DNA of 64,000 nucleotides, from the NCBI GenBank assembly GCA_910588645.1, contig CAJUOY010000009.1, forward strand, positions 9,974-73,973, read 5' to 3'. Shown here in pieces: positions 52,273-60,154 of this stretch (positions are counted from its first letter, which is position 1; each line of letters starts with the position of its first letter). Made by a program: the position numbers and the translations under genes. Origin of the DNA: an uncultured Christensenellaceae bacterium. GTDB lineage: Bacteria; Bacillota; Clostridia; Christensenellales; Borkfalkiaceae. The notes below the pieces were generated by a model, which was not told where the DNA came from, did not search any database, and saw only the letters and a list, made by a program, of their open reading frames with translations.

Positions 52273-53247
52273 TTATGAAAAAAATATATAATTTTGGGCA
52301 AGCTTGAACGCGCTTTGCGGAGTTATGCGTCCGCACTTCACGCCCGAAGTACATTCATAAAGATAATCGACTATGGACGTAAGTTTCTCCTGACCGAAAG
52401 AAGCGGCCGCCTCTCTGTTCTTTTTTACGCCGTACTCCTTCATTTTAAGCATATCGGCAAGCTCCGAATTGGTCTTATCGGACGTGTAAACCATAAGGCA
52501 GTTTTTAAAATAATTGAACAGTCCGCCGAGCACGTACATCTCGTCGCCCGCCTTTGAAATGAGTTCGTCGGCTATTAAACAGAATTTGTTGTAATCCCTT
52601 CTCGCCGCCGCGCCCGTCAGCTCGTATATCCTGTAATCCGCGTCCTTGAACACAAGCTCGTCTACGTCCGCAAGCGTAATCTCCCCTTCGCCCTTGAAGT
52701 CGATAAGTTTTTTCACTTCAACCGAAACTCTCGACATATCGCAAAGGCAATAGTCGGCTATCGCTCCGCTTGCGTCGGCAGATATGTTTACACCCGCGCG
52801 GCGCATAGTGATGTAAACCCATTTTGCTACGGTATCTCGTTCCGATTTGTTGCAATCAACGTAAGTCACCGCGCGCTTGCGCTTTAAGTCTACGCCCTTT
52901 TTGCCCCCGCAGTTCACGATGATAAGAATTGAGTCGGGAGGAAAATCTTCCGTCAATGGTTTGATATAATTTTCGTAATCGCTTTCCGACGGATAAAATT
53001 CGCTGATCTTGACAATTCTTTTAGGCGACATAAAGGGGTAATTTTTTAATGCCGTAACAAGGGAGTTTATAGCCCCGCCTTTAAGCGTTTCTCCTTCGAA
53101 CGCCGTAAAGTTGAGCTCCTGCATTTCCAAGAAAGCGGATTTGATTTGTTCCTCGCCGTTGATACGGAAATAGGCGTCGTCGCCCTCCAACAGATATATC
53201 TTTTCGGCGCCGGCCGCTATTGAATTTTTAAGTTCTGTATACTTCAT
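52273..53247 (-). CDS. holA: DNA polymerase III subunit delta
   Basis: HolA opens the sliding clamp within the clamp loader. The 324-residue protein has a P-loop-like N-terminal domain without a working Walker A (YLLEGDDAYFR), the conserved middle block with Arg/Lys (ENYIKPL and KLIDFKGEGEITLADVDEL) and a C-terminal helical collar (NYFKNCLMVY). Length is typical. It follows the LysR gene by 5 bp, with coupled starts. Confidence 0.88.
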   Translation of the reverse strand: MKYTELKNSIAAGAEKIYLLEGDDAYFRINGEEQIKSAFLEMQELNFTAFEGETLKGGAINSLVTALKNYPFMSPKRIVKISEFYPSESDYENYIKPLTEDFPPDSILIIVNCGGKKGVDLKRKRAVTYVDCNKSERDTVAKWVYITMRRAGVNISADASGAIADYCLCDMSRVSVEVKKLIDFKGEGEITLADVDELVFKDADYRIYELTGAAARRDYNKFCLIADELISKAGDEMYVLGGLFNYFKNCLMVYTSDKTNSELADMLKMKEYGVKKNREAAASFGQEKLTSIVDYLYECTSGVKCGRITPQSAFKLAQNYIFFS

Positions 53248-53252
53248 TTCAA

Positions 53253-54140
53253 TTACCCGCAGTTGAACATTTCAAGAAATTTTTTCATCGCAAAGGAAAG
53301 CGACACGTGTTTTGCAATGACAATGCCTATACCCCTTGCTGGAAGAGCGGGATCGGTGACAAGCTCGAAAAGTTCGCCGCTTTCGAACTCGTCGGCACAG
53401 TACTCGCGCGGAATAAATCCCACACCCATACCCTTTACTATGAGCTTTTTCATAAAATCCCAGTTGGCAACTTCGTTATCGGGAACAAGGCTGACGCCCA
53501 CGGAATCGAGATAGCGGTTTACGGCGTTACGCGCGACGGTGTTCTCCTCTATCATCATCAAGGGATACTCCTGCAAGTCCTTTAACTGTATCGTCTTATC
53601 TTTGAGACTATCATATTTTTTACCTGCGACGAACACGTCGTTAAGATGACATACCGTTCCGTAAAAATGCAATTCATCGTCTTCGAGAGGAAGATTTATA
53701 AACGCAATGTCGCACTTGCCGTCTTTTAATCTGTCGATTATATCGGGCGTGGTGGACGAAATAAGTTCAAGCTTTACCGAAGGATATTCCGCATTGTATT
53801 CCGCAATTTTATCCGAAAGCACGTGCGAGAAAATGGAGTCGGTCGCGCCTATTCTTATCCTGCCCGTGGCGGTAGTCTTCATTTCCGTAAGCTTGCTTTC
53901 GGCGTCCTCCAAAAGCTTCAACGCCTCTTCCACCTGCTTGAAAATCAGTTTGCCGCCCGAAGCGGATAAATCCATACCCTTGTGCGTGCGGTTGAATAAG
54001 CTTACCCCAAGTTGATTTTCAAATTGTTTTATAGCCTGAGAAACGGCAGGCTGCGATATATACAGCTCCTGCGCTGCCTTTGTTAAACTGCCGCATTTCG
54101 CGACGGTATAAAATACCCTGTAAAGCTCTAAATTGACCAT
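53253..54140 (-). CDS. LysR-family transcriptional regulator
   Basis: A 295-residue LysR regulator: an N-terminal winged helix-turn-helix (MVNLELYRVFYTVAKCGSLT, then SQPAVSQAIKQFENQLGVSLF, residues 1-60) and a C-terminal effector domain resembling the CysL/CbbR-like branch (GRIRIGATDSI). Target genes and ligand are unknown; no divergent gene adjoins it. The ATG at 54140 with a GGGGGAGC site is chosen; a longer frame to 54176 would run into mnmE. Confidence 0.85.
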   Translation of the reverse strand: MVNLELYRVFYTVAKCGSLTKAAQELYISQPAVSQAIKQFENQLGVSLFNRTHKGMDLSASGGKLIFKQVEEALKLLEDAESKLTEMKTTATGRIRIGATDSIFSHVLSDKIAEYNAEYPSVKLELISSTTPDIIDRLKDGKCDIAFINLPLEDDELHFYGTVCHLNDVFVAGKKYDSLKDKTIQLKDLQEYPLMMIEENTVARNAVNRYLDSVGVSLVPDNEVANWDFMKKLIVKGMGVGFIPREYCADEFESGELFELVTDPALPARGIGIVIAKHVSLSFAMKKFLEMFNCG

Positions 54141-54150
54141 TTGCTCCCCC

Positions 54151-55443
54151 TTATTTGCCCACGCAGAATTTTTCAAACACGGTTGATATTATCTCTTCGT
54201 TTGCAGTTTCGCCCGTTATCTCTCCAAGCGCGTCCCAGGCGTCCTTTAAATCTATAGCGACAAGATCGAGCGTAACCAAGCCTATCCCCTCGGACGCGGA
54301 CTTCAACGACTGCTCCGCGCGTTTCAGCGCGGAATAGTGTCTCTCCTCCACGATATACGCCTTGTCGAGCGCGGCCTCGCCGACGCCGTTTTCGGCAATG
54401 AGTTTTTTAAGTTCCGCTATACCCTTTCCCGTCTTGGCGGAAACGGCAACGTCGTAATCTCCGACAGGGGAAACGGCGTCGCACTTATTGAAAACTTTTA
54501 TGATATTGCCCGCCGTATCTTCCGCGGGAACTTCTCCGCTGTCCGTAATAATAAGCGTTATATCGGCAGTCTGCGCCGCCTGTCTCGCCCGCTCTATACC
54601 TATTTTTTCAATCTCGCCCGCGCACTCGCGTATACCCGCCGTATCAACGAGATTATATTTTACGCCGTCCAGTTCTATATCGCCTTCGACAACGTCGCGG
54701 GTAGTTCCCGCCTGATCTGATACGATAGCTTTGCCGTAACCGAGCAATGCGTTTAAAAGTGAACTCTTTCCTACGTTAGGTCTGCCAATGAGCGCGACGG
54801 TAACGCCGTCTTTTATCTTTTTACCGCTCGAATAACTGGAAGCGAGCAATGAAACGTCCGTAGAAATATTTTCAAGACCGCAAGCGATCTTAGCGGTATC
54901 CGCTACCGAACCTTCCTCTGGATAGTCTATCTCTACCGCCACGCTTGCAAGGACGTCCTTCAACCTGTCCTGTATGCCCCTGACTTCTTCTGTTAGCTTT
55001 TCGGTATACATCATTCTGCCCGCGCGCAAAAGAGCAAGGCTCTCGGCGTTTATCATATCGACCATACCTTCAGCGGAGGACAGCGAGAGTTTACCGTTTA
55101 AAAAAGCCCGCTTGGTAAATTCGCCGCGTTCGGCAAGACGCGCGCCGAGTTCCACGCATTTTTTCAAAATCCCGCGGGCGATCTGCACTCCGCCGTGACA
55201 ATGAAACTCCACTATATCCTCGCCGGTAAAAGTGCGCGGAGCTTTAAAGTACACCATAAAGCCGTAATCTTTAAAGCCGTCTCCCTCTATATCTCCCGGA
55301 TACATATAGTTTGGATTATATTCTTTTTTTGCGGGCGAAAACATCTTTTGCGCGATATCGAGCGCGTTTTCGCCGCTCAATCTGATAACCGCGACGCCGC
55401 CCTTTCCGTGCGCTGTGGCAACCGCCGCTATGCAGTCGTACAT
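54151..55443 (-). CDS. mnmE: tRNA modification GTPase MnmE (TrmE)
   Basis: MnmE with MnmG builds the cmnm5 modification at U34 of several tRNAs. The 430-residue protein is slightly shorter than usual. It has the N-terminal formyl-THF domain (ATAHGKGGVAVIRLSG), the helical domain with the embedded G domain (GRPNVGKSS near 220, DTAGIREC, NKCD), and ends in the conserved C-terminal FCVGK, which carries the catalytic cysteine. A GAGAGG site and a promoter (55488-55516) precede it. mnmG is not in the window. Confidence 0.94.
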   Translation of the reverse strand: MYDCIAAVATAHGKGGVAVIRLSGENALDIAQKMFSPAKKEYNPNYMYPGDIEGDGFKDYGFMVYFKAPRTFTGEDIVEFHCHGGVQIARGILKKCVELGARLAERGEFTKRAFLNGKLSLSSAEGMVDMINAESLALLRAGRMMYTEKLTEEVRGIQDRLKDVLASVAVEIDYPEEGSVADTAKIACGLENISTDVSLLASSYSSGKKIKDGVTVALIGRPNVGKSSLLNALLGYGKAIVSDQAGTTRDVVEGDIELDGVKYNLVDTAGIRECAGEIEKIGIERARQAAQTADITLIITDSGEVPAEDTAGNIIKVFNKCDAVSPVGDYDVAVSAKTGKGIAELKKLIAENGVGEAALDKAYIVEERHYSALKRAEQSLKSASEGIGLVTLDLVAIDLKDAWDALGEITGETANEEIISTVFEKFCVGK

Positions 55444-55487
55444 ATCAACCTCTCGGGTATAATTTCAACTTATATCTTACGATTAGA

Positions 55488-55516
55488 ATTATATCACCGA
55501 AAACTTTAAAAGTAAA
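55488..55516 (-). promoter_or_regulatory. Promoter of mnmE
   Basis: On the minus strand: TTTACT (55516-55511), a 17-nt spacer, TATAAT (55493-55488). Confidence 0.65.
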
Positions 55517-55520
55517 GAAA

Positions 55521-55557
55521 ACGCGCGGCGGAAAACAAGTAATTTTCCGCCGCGCGT
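55521..55557 (-). terminator. Intrinsic terminator
   Basis: ACGCGCGGCGGAAAA and TTTTCCGCCGCGCGT form a 15-bp GC-rich stem around a 7-nt loop, followed on the minus strand by TTTCTTTACTTTT. It ends the membrane-protein transcript just upstream of the mnmE promoter. Confidence 0.85.
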
Positions 55558-55575
55558 AAATTTATTTTTATTTGA

Positions 55576-56442
55576 TCAAATATCGAAAGGATCGTCGTTG
55601 CCTCCCTTGTTTCCGCCTGAGTTTCCAAGATCGGAAAAAGGATCGCTACTGCCCGAATTGCCGCCGTAAGAGGAATTCTCGCCGCTGTAAGGATCGCCGT
55701 AGTTGCCACCCTGATAACCGTTTTGTCCGTAAGGATCGGATCCCTGGTTTTGACGGTAATACTGCTGATAAACTCTGTACTGTCTCTCCTGCTCTCTCCT
55801 CATAAATTCGCGGTAGTTCATTCCCCTGTTGTTCCTGAGGATAAAAATCAGTATTCCCTGAATGGGGAACAGTACGCTCGTGATCGTAAACAGGAAGTAT
55901 CTTCTTGCCGCAAACGTCTGGAAGAATGCCGACAACACGAACACCTGCAACGCGAGGAAGATCAGATCTACCCAGGTAAGGATATACAAATTCAGACATT
56001 CGAAGCACCAGGCCGCCCACAATAAATTCATAGGCACGCCGCGCAGAACGTATTCGGTGATAATATAGCCGTAAGAGTTTTCCGACTGCACCTCGTAAAT
56101 ACATCCCGCGTCTAAAAGCTTGAACTGCGCCACGTAAAGCACGATATATCCTGCAACCAACAGCGCCTCCAATATGGCGGCGGCAAGCGAAAGATATCTT
56201 GTGTCCACGCTCTTAAACGCACGGTTTTTCTGTGCGCAAACGCCCAAGTAGTAGGTGTTCAAAAACGGCACGAACGCCATCCACCTGTTTTTATAGCCCT
56301 CGTTACCGGCTATAACAAACAGACCTACGGACTGAAATATATATACGATTGCGAAACATAATCCGCCGACTATAAAAGGCACAAACCATTTATCAGTATC
56401 AACAAACTGAAACGCAATAGTCGAATATTCAAAAAAATCCAT
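55576..56442 (-). CDS. Polytopic membrane protein with Gly/Asn/Tyr-rich tail
   Basis: A 288-residue protein with about six transmembrane helices (starting near residues 20, 55, 80, 140, 165 and 185), then a cytosolic or external tail of ~75 residues rich in Gly, Ser, Asn, Tyr and Gln (YQQYYRQNQGSDPYGQNGYQ and similar). Low-complexity tails like this can drive self-association. I do not recognise the family. Start: the first frame opens with a TTG at 56487 inside a TATAAT box, so the ATG at 56442 is preferred; no strong ribosome site is seen. Confidence 0.6.
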   Translation of the reverse strand: MDFFEYSTIAFQFVDTDKWFVPFIVGGLCFAIVYIFQSVGLFVIAGNEGYKNRWMAFVPFLNTYYLGVCAQKNRAFKSVDTRYLSLAAAILEALLVAGYIVLYVAQFKLLDAGCIYEVQSENSYGYIITEYVLRGVPMNLLWAAWCFECLNLYILTWVDLIFLALQVFVLSAFFQTFAARRYFLFTITSVLFPIQGILIFILRNNRGMNYREFMRREQERQYRVYQQYYRQNQGSDPYGQNGYQGGNYGDPYSGENSSYGGNSGSSDPFSDLGNSGGNKGGNDDPFDI

Positions 56443-56528
56443 ACTCTCAGGTAGTCCCCCTTTGGTTACAAGATTATATATGCCCAAGTTGTTTAAAATA
56501 AAATCAATTTGTGAAAATCCGGTAAAAT

Positions 56529-57290
56529 TTATTTAAATAGATCAAAACCGTAATCCACTCTTTCAAGCATAAGCCCCTTGGCGGGAAGAGTTCTTCCTAC
56601 CGACTCTCTGTCGCATTCGTCAAACGACCGAATTATATCTTCCCTGCTAAGCGAGCCCTCCGCATAGTTCAACATTGTGCCCGCCATAGTGCGCACCATA
56701 TTGTAGAGAAAGCCACCGCCCGTAACGTAAATTTCAACGTCGGTACAGTCGCCGCTACAAACTGTTTTTACTTCTACCGAATATACTTCGCGCACGGTCG
56801 TCTTTACCTGCGAGCCGCTCTTGCAATAAGCCTTGAAATCGTGTTCGCCTTCGAATATGCCCGCTATATCGCCAAGTTTTTCGAGATCTATCTCCCCTTT
56901 TATAAACAGCGAATATCTGTCTTTGAGAGGATTTCTGCGGCGCGAAAGATACATCCTGTAACAGTATGTTTTACGCTTTGCCCACCTGTTGGAATCGAAA
57001 TCCGCGGGAGCTTTTACAGACTTGGTTACGGCTATATCCTGAGGCAAATAGATATTGAGAACGTCCGCGATCTTCTCCGCAGGTATGGTAGTCTCCGCGT
57101 CGAAATGACAAACCTGTCCCGCGGCGTGAACGCCGCTGTCAGTCCGCCCGCTTGCGGTGACGCACGTTCTGCAACCGAAAGCTTTGGCGCAGGCCTCTTC
57201 CAATTTTTCCTGAACGGTTACGGAATTTTTCTGTATCTGCCAACCGCCGTAATCGGTACCGTCGTAAGCGATAGAAATTGCGTATCTCAT
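56529..57290 (-). CDS. truA: tRNA pseudouridine synthase A
   Basis: TruA makes pseudouridine at positions 38-40 of tRNA. The 253-residue enzyme starts MRYAISIAYDGTDYGGWQIQ and has the catalytic segment ASGRTDSGVHAAGQV (Asp near 51) and GGGFLYNMVRTMAGT near 205. The ATG at 57290 overlaps the ecfT stop (ATGA), so the longer frame to 57335 is rejected. The order ecfA-ecfT-truA is very common in Firmicutes. Confidence 0.94.
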   Translation of the reverse strand: MRYAISIAYDGTDYGGWQIQKNSVTVQEKLEEACAKAFGCRTCVTASGRTDSGVHAAGQVCHFDAETTIPAEKIADVLNIYLPQDIAVTKSVKAPADFDSNRWAKRKTYCYRMYLSRRRNPLKDRYSLFIKGEIDLEKLGDIAGIFEGEHDFKAYCKSGSQVKTTVREVYSVEVKTVCSGDCTDVEIYVTGGGFLYNMVRTMAGTMLNYAEGSLSREDIIRSFDECDRESVGRTLPAKGLMLERVDYGFDLFK

Positions 57291-58132
57291 CTTACCTTGA
57301 TATACTCGGCTATCAACGGGAAGATCTGCTCGCAATAGATATTCAACAGAACCACCCCTGCTATGAGCGCCGCCACGAAGAAAAACGCAACGAGATCGCG
57401 CCAGCCGAATTTGAGTTTTTTATATTTTGTACGGATTTTCGAGCCCGAATAACACCTTGCGTCCATTGCGTCGCCAAGCTCGTCCGCACGTCTGAACGCG
57501 CTTATGAGCAGAGGTATCAATATTGGCACGATCGCCTTTATACGCTTGAATATGTTACCGCTTTCAAAGTCAGCGCCCCTCGCTTTCTGCGCGGATATTA
57601 TGCGGTTCGTCTCATCTATGAGCGTGGGAATAAATCTAAGCGCTATCGACATTATGAGCGCAAGCTCGTGTACGGGGAACTTAATATACGTGAGCGGCTT
57701 TAACAAACTTTCTATACCGTCTGTAAGCGAAACGGGCGTTGTAGTCAGCGTAAGCACGCTTGAAATCATAACGAGGAAAAACAGCCTCAACACAAAGAAG
57801 ACGGTAAAAATTATGCTTTCCGTATAGATGCGGAATATCCACCACTCCGCAAGCAGATGTTCGCCCTTATGGAAAAACAAATTCAATACGGCCGTGAAAA
57901 TCAATATTACCAGTATTCCCTTTATCGACCGCAAAACGCTTTTTATCGGCACCCTTGAAAACGCTATGGCAAGCATGGCTATAAGCGCCACGGCAAACAG
58001 CGAATAAAAGTTATCCGCCACGAACAAGAGAACTATAAACGTTATCAGCGCAAGTATCTTTATTCTCGGATCGAGCCTGTGAACAAACGACTGCGTAGGA
58101 TAGTATTGACCGAAAGTAACGTCGTTAAGCAT
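57287..58132 (-). CDS. ecfT: ECF transporter transmembrane subunit EcfT
   Basis: EcfT is the shared membrane coupling subunit of group II energy-coupling-factor vitamin transporters. The 281-residue protein begins near MLNDVTFGQYYPTQSFVHRLDPRIK, has about five to six transmembrane helices, and carries the two ARG coupling helices (AQKARGADF and a later DAMDARCYSG) that bind the ATPases. Its start lies 8 bp inside the end of the fused ATPase gene. Substrate-binding S components are not in the window. Confidence 0.93.
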   Translation of the reverse strand: MLNDVTFGQYYPTQSFVHRLDPRIKILALITFIVLLFVADNFYSLFAVALIAMLAIAFSRVPIKSVLRSIKGILVILIFTAVLNLFFHKGEHLLAEWWIFRIYTESIIFTVFFVLRLFFLVMISSVLTLTTTPVSLTDGIESLLKPLTYIKFPVHELALIMSIALRFIPTLIDETNRIISAQKARGADFESGNIFKRIKAIVPILIPLLISAFRRADELGDAMDARCYSGSKIRTKYKKLKFGWRDLVAFFFVAALIAGVVLLNIYCEQIFPLIAEYIKVR

Positions 58133-59948
58133 CTTTGCCCCCCTTATATACCTCGGTTACCTTTGCGGCAAAATCCTCCACCGTGCAATCGCTGTCTATT
58201 ATTATTCCGTTCTCCGAAAGCTTGGAAGCAATTTTTGCCGTCAACGGAATGTCCAGTCCCAAGCTTTCCAACTCTTCCGCTCTTGCAAAAATTTCCGCAG
58301 GTTGGCCCACCGCAAACACCTTGCCGTCCGCAATAACGCAAGCCCTGGTGCAGTTGTCCGCAACCTCGTCCATATCGTGAGAAACAATTATTACCGTCTT
58401 GCACCACTCGCGGTGGAGCTTGTGCAAGAGTTCCATAATTTCGTTTTTGCCTTTGGGATCGAGCCCCGCGGCGGGTTCGTCGAGAATCAGTATTTCGGGT
58501 TTTGTTACAATAACTCCCGCAATGGCTACGCGGCGCTTTTGCCCGCCCGAAAGATCGAATGGAGATTTGTCCTTGACTTCCGCATAGTCGAGCCCCACTA
58601 TTTCGAGACTGCTTTTTACTGCGGCCTCAATCTCTTCCGCAGAAAGTTTTTTATTGAAATTTTTAAGACCGAAGGCAACGTCGGTAAATACGCTTTCCGC
58701 AAAGAGCTGATATTCGGGATACTGGAAAACCATACCCACGCTCGCCCTCAAAGCCTTGAAGTCGCATTTTTTATTACTCAGATCGAATTGCCCCACGGAT
58801 ATGCGGGGGAAAACAAGCTGAGGTTGTCCCTTTTTAACCTTTTTCGCACGATACTTTTTTTCCGCCGTGGGCAGTTTTATCAAAGCGTTAAGGTGCTGAA
58901 TCAAAGTTGACTTGCCGCTACCCGTATGTCCTATTATACCGAAAAATTCGCCCTCGTCTATGTGAAGATCGACGCCGTCCAAGGCCTTGGACGCGAACGG
59001 CGATTTTCTCGAATAAGTATACGTAAGATCGGAAACGTCAATATCCCACTCGTGAGAGGAAGAGACCGTCGTCGAAGCTCTCTTTGATGATTGCCCCGCG
59101 GATATGCCCTTTAAACGGAAGTTTGCATTAATTTCTTCCGCAAGTTCTTCCGCGCGCAACACGTTGCTTACGTTCATTCCGCCCGACCTCAATAATCCGG
59201 CTATGACGCTTATTCTGGGAAGAGACAGGTTAAACGTTTCGAGAATTTCTCCATTCTCGAAAATCTCGTCGGGAGTGCCGCACAGGGCGATCTCTCCCCT
59301 GTTCATAACGATAGTCCTGTCCGCAAGCAGAGCTTCCTCCATAAAGTGAGTAATTAAGATTATCGTCATTCCCTCTTCTTCGTTTAGGCGCTTAACTACC
59401 TTGACAACCTCTCTCCTGCCCTTGGGATCGAGCATAGCCGTAGACTCGTCGAGGATAAGAACGTCGGGACGGATTGCCAGTACTCCGGCGACGGCAATGC
59501 GCTGCTTTTGACCGCCCGAAAGTCTTGCGGGAGTTGCGTTGCGGTATTTGGTCATACCCACGGCTTCTAACGCCCAGTCTATTCTCTCGCCGATTTCCTC
59601 GCGGGATATTCCTATGTTTTCCGGACCGAAAGCGACGTCGTCCTCCACAATGGACGCAACCATCTGATTGTCGGGATTTTGAAACACAATGCCCACGCGC
59701 TTGCGTATTTCAAGCACGTTTTTCCTCTCCGAAACGTCCATACCGAACACGGAGATTTTTCCCTCGTCCGCCTCCAAAAGTCCGTTTATGAGTCTTGCAA
59801 GAGTGGACTTGCCGCTGCCGTTGTGTCCTATGACGGAAACAAACTCGCCGCGCTTTATATTAAAGCTGACGCCGTTAAGCGCGGGCACCTCGCTTGCTGG
59901 ATATGAAAATTTTACGTTTTCGCATTCGATTATGAATTCGTCCGACAT
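58125..59948 (-). CDS. ecfA: Fused ECF transporter ATPase (EcfA1-EcfA2)
   Basis: A 607-residue protein with two complete ABC ATPases in one chain; the usual pair is two genes of ~280 residues. First domain: Walker A GHNGSGKST (about 41-49), signature LSGGQ, Walker B LDESTAMLDP. Second: Walker A GHTGSGKST (about 327-335), signature LSGGQ, Walker B LDEPAAGLDP. A linker of about 30 residues (QSSKRASTTVSSS) joins them. Each site keeps its key residues. A promoter (59979-60007) and AGGT ribosome site precede the ATG. Confidence 0.92.
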   Translation of the reverse strand: MSDEFIIECENVKFSYPASEVPALNGVSFNIKRGEFVSVIGHNGSGKSTLARLINGLLEADEGKISVFGMDVSERKNVLEIRKRVGIVFQNPDNQMVASIVEDDVAFGPENIGISREEIGERIDWALEAVGMTKYRNATPARLSGGQKQRIAVAGVLAIRPDVLILDESTAMLDPKGRREVVKVVKRLNEEEGMTIILITHFMEEALLADRTIVMNRGEIALCGTPDEIFENGEILETFNLSLPRISVIAGLLRSGGMNVSNVLRAEELAEEINANFRLKGISAGQSSKRASTTVSSSHEWDIDVSDLTYTYSRKSPFASKALDGVDLHIDEGEFFGIIGHTGSGKSTLIQHLNALIKLPTAEKKYRAKKVKKGQPQLVFPRISVGQFDLSNKKCDFKALRASVGMVFQYPEYQLFAESVFTDVAFGLKNFNKKLSAEEIEAAVKSSLEIVGLDYAEVKDKSPFDLSGGQKRRVAIAGVIVTKPEILILDEPAAGLDPKGKNEIMELLHKLHREWCKTVIIVSHDMDEVADNCTRACVIADGKVFAVGQPAEIFARAEELESLGLDIPLTAKIASKLSENGIIIDSDCTVEDFAAKVTEVYKGGKDA

Positions 59949-59978
59949 ATACTACCTAAATAAAATATTACGGATTTG

Positions 59979-60007
59979 ATTATAACAAAAACTTACGGCG
60001 TTTACAA
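59979..60007 (-). promoter_or_regulatory. Promoter of ecfA-ecfT-truA
   Basis: On the minus strand: TTGTAA (60007-60002), a 17-nt spacer, TATAAT (59984-59979). Confidence 0.65.
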
Positions 60008-60060
60008 CAAATTACGGGGTTTTTTATATGATTTTTTTGTGACAAATTCGGCGGCGAATA

Positions 60061-60089
60061 TTGACATTCGGGATAATTAATATTATAAT
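60061..60089 (+). promoter_or_regulatory. Promoter of the pyruvate:ferredoxin oxidoreductase gene
   Basis: A consensus TTGACA (60061-60066), a 17-nt spacer, TATAAT (60084-60089). The leader of about 60 nt contains a small hairpin (GTGTGCG/CGCGCAC) before the GGAGG site. Confidence 0.82.
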
Positions 60090-60154
60090 GTTATAAGTGT
60101 GCGGAAAACGCGCACGGCTTTTAAAATCAGAATTTTAAAATCGGAGGTTTTTTA

